From Calliphora vicina (lineage: Eukaryota > Arthropoda > Insecta > Diptera > Calliphoridae): a DNA stretch of 64,000 nucleotides. The stretch is taken from positions 37,314,501 through 37,378,500 of the forward strand of contig NC_088782.1 in the NCBI RefSeq assembly GCF_958450345.1, in the 5' to 3' direction. The notes under the pieces are model-generated. The model saw nothing but the letters and a program-made list of their open reading frames with translations, made no database searches and was not told the origin of the DNA. The position numbers and the translations under genes were made by a program. Below are positions 56,585 to 64,000 of this stretch, in pieces; within the stretch, counting starts at the first letter, position 1, and each line of letters opens with the position of its first letter.

Positions 56585-57245
56585 CCTAGGTCTTTATGTA
56601 GTCTAAGTTTAGCTTTAATCCTAAGTATCTATGTAGTCTAAGTTTTGTTTTAATCGTAGGTCTTTATATAGTCTATGTTTAGTTTTAATCATAGGTCTTA
56701 ATGTAGCCCAAGTTTAGCTTTAATCGCATGTTCAGCTTTAATAGTAGGTCTTTATGTAAGCTAAGTTTAGCTTTAATCGTAGATCTTTATGTAGTCAAAG
56801 TTCAGTTTTAATAGTAGTAAAAGTTTAGCTTTAATCGTAGGTTATTATGTAGCCTAAGTTTAGCTTTAATCGTAGGTATTTGTGTAGCCTAAGCATAGCT
56901 TTAATCGTATTTCTTTATGTAGCCTAATTTGGAATTCAGTAGTAGGGTTTATGCAGTCTAATTTCAACTTCAATCGTTGATATTTATGTAGTCTAAGTTT
57001 AGCTTTAATTGTAGATCTTTATATAGTCTGAGGTTAGCTTCAATTATAGAACTTTATATAGTCTAAGTTAAGTCCTGACTCAATCATAGTCTAAGTGAGC
57101 CTCAATCTCAGCTATTTATGTAGTCTAAGTTGAGCTTTAATCATGGATATTTTAGTAGTATAAGTACAGCTTCAATTGTAGATCTTTAAGTAGTCCAACT
57201 TGACCTTTGGTCTTCATGTAGCTTATGTCGTGATTTAATCATAGT
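56585..57245 (+). repeat. Third minisatellite, 35-bp unit, about 19 units
   Basis: The unit is built from GTAGGTCTTTATGTAGTC and TAAGTTTAGCTTTAATC. Units are diverged and some are shortened. It is unrelated to the other satellites. It ends just before a CR1-group relic, with TCTATTCTTTTGCAG at about 57263-57277 in between. Confidence 0.9.
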
Positions 57246-57283
57246 CTGAACTTCCAACCCTATCTATTCTTTTGCAGATGAGA

Positions 57284-57775
57284 GCTCCATCTGATCTCCT
57301 TACTATTTACACCACTTATATCCGACCCAAAATGGAATACAACTCTCATATATGGGCTGGAGCTTCAAAGTTTATTTTGAAGTTACTCGAGCGCGTACAG
57401 AAGAGGGCGAAGATGCTCATCGGTGACAGTAGGGTATACAGGGGTATACAGGGTAGGGTATACAGCTCTATTGACTCACTGGGTAATCGTCGTAATGTGT
57501 GTTGTGTTTCACTGTTCCATCGGTACTAAAATGGTATGTGCTCTGCTGAAATTAGGAAACTTGTTCCTGAAACCCGTAGTTTTTTTTCGAAATTTTTTTC
57601 GCAAATTCTTCGGCATAGGCGCACCAAATCGTCGTCGACTGGACAGTGGATCGTACAACAAATTAAGGGAAAATTCGTTCTTTATCCGTACTGCGTGTAT
57701 TTGGAATAAGCTTCCTGATGAATTCTTTCCTGTCACTCAATATAGGAAAATTTAAATTAAAATTCATGGCCACAA
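57284..57775 (+). pseudogene. CR1-group non-LTR polyprotein C-terminus, second copy
   Basis: Aligns with 53938-54410 (LLTIYTTYIRPKMEYNSHIW, LLERVQKRAKMLIGDSRV, then in another frame FFIRTACIWNKLPDEFFPVT). It carries a small tandem duplication of GGGTATACAG near 57432-57460, an in-frame stop (TACTAAAATGG near 57525) and frameshifts. Older than the first copy. Confidence 0.75.
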
Positions 57776-59740
57776 ACACTACACCTCTGTTCTCGCTACC
57801 ATAACCATATTTTTTTGTTTTTGTTTTCCACACTTTTGTTTTGACACTTGTCATCGAAATTTGGACATTTTGGAAATTTGGATAAAAAGATTGCAGAAAA
57901 TTACACATAACAATTTCAAATCAATAACAGCCTAAGAAAATATGGGCTAAAGAAAGTCTCTCCAAGAAAAGACTATCATATGACACCAATTACAATCTGA
58001 AGTAAATTTTTCACAATTAAAGTTCTGTCTAAAAGTAAAATTATTTTTAAATTGATTAAATATGATTCAAAATTTGTATTTCAAAATCTTTAAAATCCTA
58101 AAAGAATAATAATTGATATTTAACAAATTTGAACTTTGAACTAAAATCCGAATGTAATTCTGGTTATCCAGCATTATCTATTTATAAAACTTGGATTAAT
58201 TTTCATAAACAAAATTCCATTTCATTTTACTAAACCATCCATCCCACTGTTCAAAAGAGTTATAAAGAAAAGAGAGCAACATAAAGAGAGTTTGGGCACC
58301 CAGCATTTTTATTCAGTTTGACTTTGGGTGCAGAGAATTCTCGTTAACTAGAAAATGTTGCAACAAGAAGTTGTAGCTAAAAAGCTCGACTTGGCTTTGT
58401 GACTTTGTTGACCTTAATTTACAAACAAGGTACAAATCAATATTGTTTAAACCCAAAAAAAAAATAAACAGCAAAAGAACTTAAAACTTGTTTATTTACG
58501 AAAACATACTAGAGTTATTTTGTAAAAGTTTTCAGTTGAATTTTAGTGACAGCAAGATGACGTCGTTATTTGTTACAATATAAATAAATGTTTCGTTGTT
58601 AATTGTTTTTATATTTAAATGTTTATTTTTAAAAGAAAATTTTGTTTGTGTTTTACTTTCACATTAATTGTTACAGTTACAGTGGAGTCATTCAGTCAGT
58701 CAGTCACACATCAATTAACGTGAATAATTTTTATTTTTTAAATGAATTTGTGTGACTGACAATTTGTCCCTCTTTTGGATGTTTATGGAAATTGATGTGA
58801 CTTTTATTTAAGCAATATTTGTTTTCGAATGTTTAATGTTTATTAGGGAAAGGAAATTTTATTGATTTTTGGTTTATTAACAAAATTCAAAGACATTTTG
58901 GTAAAAATATTTATTTATTATTGTAGTAAAATAGAATCATAATTTTATCGATTTTTTATTGCGCTAAATTAATTGATATAAAATATTGAGGTTTATTGTA
59001 AAACTATAACAAGTTTTGTAATGAAATGTTAGACAAATTCTATGCAATTATGAAAATGTTGAAACAAAAATTTATAAGTTTGATAAAATTGATTTTCATT
59101 TTAATAAAAAATTAATTTAGCCAAATTTTTTATTATTATTTGATTAGCATTGAAATATTAGTTAATTTAACAACACCATTAAATTTGTTTGAGATTTTTT
59201 TATTGTTTTAAATGAATTGTATTGGTTTATGGGTTTTTAATTATTTATTACACCCGTAAAATTTTGGAACAACTTTATTATTACTCTTAATTACAAACAG
59301 AAATTATTTAAAGATAAAATGAATTCTGTGTAATCAATGAAACCGTAAGGAATATTAACTAACTTTTTTTAGATTAAAAAAAACATTCAAAGCCTCATTT
59401 TACAAAACGAAACGACAACCGTTTGAAGAAATATGTATGAATAAAATTTAATTTTCATACCAGTATTCTAGTATTTTTTCATAAAAATATCTTACATTTG
59501 AAAAAGATTCAAATTGATCAACTATTTAACGAAATAATAAAATAAATTGCTACTCCTTTTAATCCTTATCTTAATTAGCAAAAATGCATTGCTATATTTT
59601 ATGATGTTGTTTGGTTGCCTTTACAAAAGTCATGCACGATCAAATAAAAATTTACTCAAAATAGTAGTTACGCTTAGTTCATCAAATATTTGCACGATCT
59701 GTAAATATTATTGAAATTTTAGCATCAAATTTTTATATTA
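57776..59740. other. AT-rich stretch without recognised features
   Basis: No gene or known repeat was recognised. Confidence 0.5.
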
Positions 59741-59745
59741 GTGGA

Positions 59746-59884
59746 TTCACACACGTCGAGTTTACTTGAGCAAGTCTTGATTTTATAGAAGGGAGAGGAA
59801 GAAAAAGAGGAACATTTTTCCAATCGCCTCTCCTCTCTCTTCTATAAACTCAAGACTAGCTCAAGTAAACTTGACGTGTGTGAA
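59746..59884. mobile_element. Foldback MITE with TTCACACACGTC ends, 139 bp
   Basis: The left arm TTCACACACGTCGAGTTTAC pairs with GTAAACTTGACGTGTGTGAA on the right. Pairing continues through TTGAGCAAGTCTTGA/TCAAGACTAGCTCAA and the GAGAGG/CCTCTC tracts. No clear target duplication. Confidence 0.75.
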
Positions 59885-59889
59885 CCAGC

Positions 59890-60252
59890 GTTTAGTTTTT
59901 ATTATTTAATTTGCCAAAGTGAATTTTTAAATTGTTTGCAAATTCATTCTGTGAATTATGTTTTCCAAAGCACCAATATACCAGATATAGTCATGTGAAT
60001 TTTGATATTGAAAATCTCAAAAATCGCCTCCTAAATACCTGACAGTTAATTGATAAAAATGAAAACATTTTGTAAATGTTGAGACCAAATTTGGTCCTTT
60101 GGTCTAAGTTCGGTAAAAGGAATATACAACTGTATTCCATTGGGGAAAAAAAATTCGAAAATTCAACATAAAATGAATTAAATTTTAAAGGAGATTTGAA
60201 GGACATCATTTAATATTGGAAAAATTGTCTATGTAGAAATAATCTCTGTAAT
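59890..60252. other. Unassigned stretch left of mariner F
   Basis: AT-rich; nothing recognised. Confidence 0.5.
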
Positions 60253-60288
60253 ATTGGGTGTATGGCATAAAAATGCGGGATTTACAAT

Positions 60289-60539
60289 CACCCCTATCGG
60301 CAATAAAATGTTAAATTTTGTTCCCATGAAATATCCATTTCCCTCGAAGGCAAAATTGCTATCGTGATATTCCCATGAACTTTTCATTCACAATAGTTAA
60401 TTTTGTTCGTAACAGCTGTTTATTGTTTACAAAATTCTATCTAAAAATTGCACAACAAGGGGAATGTTTTCACGTGAACAAAGTTGAACGAAAAAAGGAA
60501 AATATTTCATGTGGAAAATATTGATTCGCGATAAGAGTG
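60289..60539. mobile_element. MITE with CACYCYTATCG ends, 251 bp
   Basis: Left CACCCCTATCGG, right (inverted) CACTCTTATCGC, with looser inverted similarity through CCATGAAATAT/CACATGAAATAT. It separates TTTACAAT of mariner F from GTATCTTTTG, which are close together in relic C. Confidence 0.6.
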
Positions 60540-60578
60540 AATGAATGAAGTATCTTTTGTTTTTGTTTTTAATAACTT

Positions 60579-60841
60579 CCCAATAAGCATTTGTACTGGC
60601 ATTCAAGTTGAAATCAAGTGTAATTCAAGCCTTGAATTATAGTCAAGCAGTTGAATTTCAGCTGTATTACTTCAATTTAAATAGCATTCTCCAGTAAAAC
60701 CATATGTTTTTTGTTTGAAAAATATTTAATTTGTTCCACTATTTTTCAAGTTTAAATGCATTACAATTACATTTGCATTCAAGTCAAATTCCAACAAAAT
60801 GTTCAAGTGCTTGAATTTTTGGGTTTCTAGCGCTTATTGGG
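60579..60841. mobile_element. MITE with CCCAATAAGC ends, 263 bp
   Basis: Terminal repeats CCCAATAAGC/GCTTATTGGG. It interrupts the mariner motif AATAACTTATATGTC so that AATAACTT and TTATATGTC lie on either side, giving a short TT or TTA duplication. Confidence 0.7.
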
Positions 60842-61035
60842 TTATATGTCATTTTGAAGGGTCAGATATGTGTCATTTATTCTCACTTAGCTATTGAACA
60901 AAGTTTTTTTTGCTTCGAAAATGAAGAATTTTGTGCCAACAAAGCGTCATATGCGGGAAGTTTTGCTTTAATTCTATAATTTGAAAAAAATTTAAAATTA
61001 AAGAAGTAAAGCACACTGATTCCTCACCAAAGCTT

Positions 61036-61296
61036 ATGGTGGATGTGTTCCATCGGTTTCAATGTGCGAGAGATGGTTTGTGCGCTTCCGAAGTACTGAT
61101 TTTGACACGGAATACAAAGATCACCCAGGCCAGCCTAAACAAGTTTGAAGACCATGAATATTACTCCATGAAAATTGTTGTCAAACTCAACAAGAGCTTG
61201 CGAAATCATTGGGAGCTACTCAATCAGCAATTTCAAAACGTTTGCAAGAAGCAGGATTCATCCAAAAGCAGGGAAATTGAGTACCATACGAATTAA
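61036..61296 (+). pseudogene. Mariner transposase N-terminal relic (copy F)
   Basis: An 86-codon frame that is only partly in the transposase frame. Conserved nucleotide landmarks match relic B (GCGAAATCATTGGGAGCTAC, AGGATTCATCCAAAAGCAGG). A repeated ATTAAAGAAGTAAAGC piece at about 61000 marks a small rearrangement upstream. Not functional. Confidence 0.6.
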
Positions 61297-61651
61297 AGCT
61301 GAGAGACTTTGAAAGACGATTTTGGTTGTCTAAAATGTTGCTTTTACGCTATAAAAGAAATAATTTTTGCACCAAATCATTACTTGCGATGAAAAATGGA
61401 TCCATTACAATAACCCGAAGCGTAAGAGATCGTATGTGAAGCCGAATCGACACCAAAGCCAAATATCCATGACGCTAAGGTAATGCTCTGTATTTGATGG
61501 GTTCAAACGGTTCCTATATATTATTAGCTACTGAAATCTAACCAGATCATCACAGGGAACCTGTACCGAACGCAACTGATTCGTTTGAAGCAAACATTGG
61601 CTGAAAAACTTCCAGAATATGCGGTCAGATATGAAACCGTAATATTCCATC

Positions 61652-61843
61652 ATGGCAACGCTCGGCCTCATGTTGCAATACCTGTTAAAAACTATTTATA
61701 ATCCAGATCTTGCACTATTCGACTACTCTTTGTTTCGATCGATCCGCATCTCTTCAGAACAGAGTATCCGAAATTGGCTTGATTTATTCATGGCCTCAAA
61801 AGCTGAACAGTTCTTTTGGCTCCGAATCCATATGTTGTCATAA
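61652..61843 (+). pseudogene. Mariner transposase C-terminal relic (copy F)
   Basis: Includes NPDLALFDYSLFRSI with the third catalytic aspartate (FD in place of SD), then QSIRNWLDLFMASKAEQFFWLRI. Matches the end of mauritiana-type transposases. The frame is short and preceded by shifts. Confidence 0.7.
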
Positions 61844-61957
61844 ATATGGAAAAAGGGCATAGCTAACAATGGCCAATACGTTGTATAAATTTATATTGTA
61901 CAAATGTTTCAAAATAAAATCTAAAAAAAGCCAAATTTTTGAGTTATACACCCAATA

Positions 61958-62345
61958 TATCTGGATTACTTAGTCATTAACACAGACAATATGAATATCT
62001 AATGATATACATTTCAAAAACGGACAATGGGTCAAATATTTTTTAACCCAATTTTTTTTTTAGCAAAAATTTTTTTCGTTGTAATTTTGACCAAAAAAAA
62101 ATTTTTTTTACCCACATTTATTTTTTTTCTCATCCAAAAAATAGTTTTTTATTTATCTTAAAGTATTCTTTGGTGAATGATATACAAGGCGGATCCAGAG
62201 GGGGTGAAATAGGAAATTCCCCCCCCCCAAAACCGAAAAGTTTTCATATAAAAAAAGGAATAAAAGAAAAATGTAGAACAAATTTTAATTTCCCCCCCCC
62301 AAATGGTTGACCAGGATCCACGCCTGATATAAGGTCATAGCTCCC
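61958..62345 (+). mobile_element. DINE-like fragment, copy 10, interrupted by a MITE
   Basis: Starts inside the family (TATCTGGATTACTTAGTCAT), passes the A/T-rich middle and ends near AGGTCATAGCTCCCTTA in place of the hairpin and TCTTAC. Mariner F lies directly on its left side. A 140-bp MITE sits at 62185-62324. Confidence 0.65.
62185..62324. mobile_element. MITE with GGATCC-containing ends and C/G tracts, 140 bp
   Basis: Flanked by the 7-bp duplication TGATATA (62178-62184 and 62325-62331). Ends CAAGGCGGATCCAGAG and CCAGGATCCACGCC. It contains two C10 tracts at about 62221 and 62292. Confidence 0.7.
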
Positions 62346-62583
62346 TTAATTGTGGTTTAATAAATTTGAATACAATCTGTCATAAATTGTGGCCGATATT
62401 GTGAAAAAGCCGGACCATGGCAGGGAGAAAATTTGAATAATAAATAACGATAAATAGCACATACAACCATGCTTCAATCAAAATTTTTAAACGAATAAAT
62501 AAATTTTGCTGACCATCTTGGCTAATTTTGAGGCATCACATATCCCTTACCAAGGGATATGTAGGGTCCGTCATTTAAACTTA

Positions 62584-63463
62584 CAGTGACGGACAATACA
62601 ATAGAATCACTACATATGAATTCGATTAAAGCGGTAAAACTACAAAATTTGATTTCAAAATTTAAAATTTGTTCATTATAGGTATATTAATGCTCATAAC
62701 GTAAACAATAAATAGAAAAAAATAAAATAAAAAAATAAAACATTCTTATGTTAAAAACGATGTCAAATCTAAAAGACTAAATAAAATATGCGACATTCAA
62801 ATAGAATCAATCAGTCTTAAAATGATTAAAAATAAAAAATCATCATAAGAATTCGTTGTTTTCTTAATATTTTGTTGCATATCAATTATTTCTAATAACA
62901 GCATCAAATCTTTTGGGGATTGAATTTAACAAACTTTCGCATGTAGATCGGGAAATTGCATACCATATTTCCTGAATTTTCTGCCAAAGTTCTTCCTTGT
63001 TTTTCAATTTTTCAGGTCCGAGTTTGTCTTTTACTATTTTCCATAGGATTTAAGTCTGGTTATTGAGACCTGATGTGTGCTTTGGGTCATTATCTTGCTG
63101 GAAGAGCCATTTTAAGGGCATATTGCATTCTGCATGTGGCTTTATAACATTCTCCAAAATATTTACATACAAGTGCTTATCCATATTTTCTTTAATCCAA
63201 TAAATTGTACCAACGCAATACCAAGAAAAGCATCCCCATATAATAATATTTCCCCAACCATGTTTAAACGTTTTTGGTTTTTGCCATTTTTTGGACGTCT
63301 AACCCATGTCTTATCATCACTACCAATTAAATTAATGGTCGTTTCGTCCGTCCACAACACATTTTGCCACTTTTTTATATTTTCTGGCCCAAACCAATCT
63401 TTATGATTGCTCCTGATTTTAAATGAAATATTGGTAGTGATTCTATTGTAATGTCCGTAACTG
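62584..63463 (-). mobile_element. Tc1-like transposon, deleted, 880 bp
   Basis: Ends CAGTGACGGACAATACAATA and, inverted from the right, CAGTTACGGACATTACAATA, continuing GAATCACTAC; TA on both sides (62582-62583 and 63464-63465). The CAGT start and TA duplication are typical of Tc1. It carries a minus-strand transposase relic, so it is a shortened former autonomous element. Confidence 0.85.
62893..63420 (-). pseudogene. Tc1-like transposase relic (DD34E type)
   Basis: The minus-strand frame 63163-63360 encodes LWTDETTINLIGSDDKTWVR with the first aspartate and then GEILLYGDAFLGIALVQFIG. Further on, PLKWLFQQDNDPKHTS (63060-63120) carries the second aspartate, and PDLNPMEN (63031-63055) the glutamate. 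Motifs are in the right order but parts between the second aspartate and the glutamate are deleted, and stops break the frame. The N-terminal DNA-binding half is missing. Confidence 0.8.
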
Positions 63464-63597
63464 TAAATACTCCTCTGCTACTCATATGTGAAATTTCATG
63501 AGAATCGGATTAGCCTATTAGAAAAGACAGACATATTTCCCAAATATTTTGATTTTGTATATGTCCCTTAAATAACTGTTTTTATAAAATAAAATAG

Positions 63598-63764
63598 TTG
63601 TCAAGATAAAAAATGATCAGCTATAGTCTCCATTTATTATTATTGTAGTATTATTGCTTCGTTATGGCAAAATTGTTAGTTAGTGCTATTGCTCAAACAA
63701 CTTTGTCTTGACAACAAAAGTGATTTATTGTTATGATAAATATTTGTCAAGTGTAGACAGGGGG
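63598..63764. mobile_element. Harbinger-like MITE, second copy, truncated
   Basis: Matches the reverse complement of 27796-27970 (GGTATAGTCTCCATTTATTA-type and CAACTTTGTCTTGACAACAA). The intact end is GTAGACAGGGGG followed by TTA (63765-63767). The other end is lost near 63598. Confidence 0.8.
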
Positions 63765-63767
63765 TTA

Positions 63768-64000
63768 CAGAATAATATAATTATATTCTGGTGAGTTTAT
63801 AGAATCAATAAAATAGCGAATTTGTTTAATATGTACTATTTATAGGGACTTAAATATTTATATTTTTAATATCGATTAGTTGCGGATTTTGATCTTGCTA
63901 GCATTTGGTCAAATGAATTGGAATATCAGGGATATTATCAGTTAGTTTATTCTAGTAAGTAAACATTCTAACTGGAACTTTGGAAACTTGGATTTTGAGA
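63768..64000. other. Window end, AT-rich, nothing recognised
   Basis: No feature could be supported. Confidence 0.5.

Larger units (their letters stand above)
60254..61955 (+). mobile_element. Mariner relic F with two MITEs
   Basis: Plus-strand copy with both ends (TTGGGTGTATGGCATAAAAA after TA at 60252-60253; TTTGAGTTATACACCCAA before TA at 61956-61957). Its left untranslated part is broken by MITEs at 60289-60539 and 60579-60841. Transposase coding is recognisable from 60927 to about 61840, with DEKWI (first aspartate) near 61387 and the second aspartate changed to glycine (CATCATGGCAACG at 61649). Confidence 0.85.

Overview
The window is AT-rich intergenic or intronic DNA of an insect, most likely a higher (calyptrate-type) fly. 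The evidence is mini-me/DINE-like Helentron repeats with a (GTCY)n stretch, mauritiana-type mariner relics, dipteran-style non-LTR relics and short-unit minisatellites. No complete host protein gene is recognisable. Long ORFs are few and nearly all are transposase or reverse-transcriptase fragments. There is no CRISPR array, rRNA gene or canonical tRNA gene.

Layout. 0.4-3 kb: mariner relic A on the minus strand, split by an LTR-like element and a DINE-like repeat. 4.9-8.3 kb: mariner relic B with a four-deep nest (mariner, then Helitron-like element, then DINE-like repeat, then hAT-like element with an exact 8-bp duplication). 8.4-9.1 kb: a second Helentron-like family. 11.3-13.2 and 15.8-16.9 kb: two arrays of a 31-bp satellite with a palindromic core. 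18.7-20.9 kb: a MITE inserted into its own family, a DINE-like copy and mariner relic G split by a hAT MITE. 21.0-22.7 kb: one non-LTR relic interrupted by another, with a 10-bp target duplication. 25.2-30.6 kb: two oppositely oriented arrays of a 35-bp satellite, with an inverted duplicated flank, around a Harbinger-like MITE. 31.6-35.7 kb: foldback MITEs, a possible tRNA-derived SINE and three DINE-like copies. 38.3-42.2 kb: mariner relic D, an irritans-type mariner relic E, and MITEs. 43.1-45 kb: Tc1/mariner-type relics and a second LTR-like copy. 46.6-49.4 kb: mariner relic C carrying a hAT MITE and a second copy of the RNase H retroelement. 51.7-53.3 kb: a large foldback element. 53.5-57.8 kb: mariner fragment H, two CR1-group reverse-transcriptase tails and a third minisatellite. 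60.2-63.8 kb: mariner relic F with two MITEs, a deleted Tc1 element and a second Harbinger-like MITE.

The elements do not form a pathway. The window reads as a stratified record of insertions, and the order can be worked out from target duplications and from which element interrupts which. Two places hint at host transcription: a perfect splice donor after a GC-richer block on the minus strand near 54.83 kb, and a short coding-like start with a good Kozak context at 37.80 kb. Both are weak. All homology calls were made by eye.
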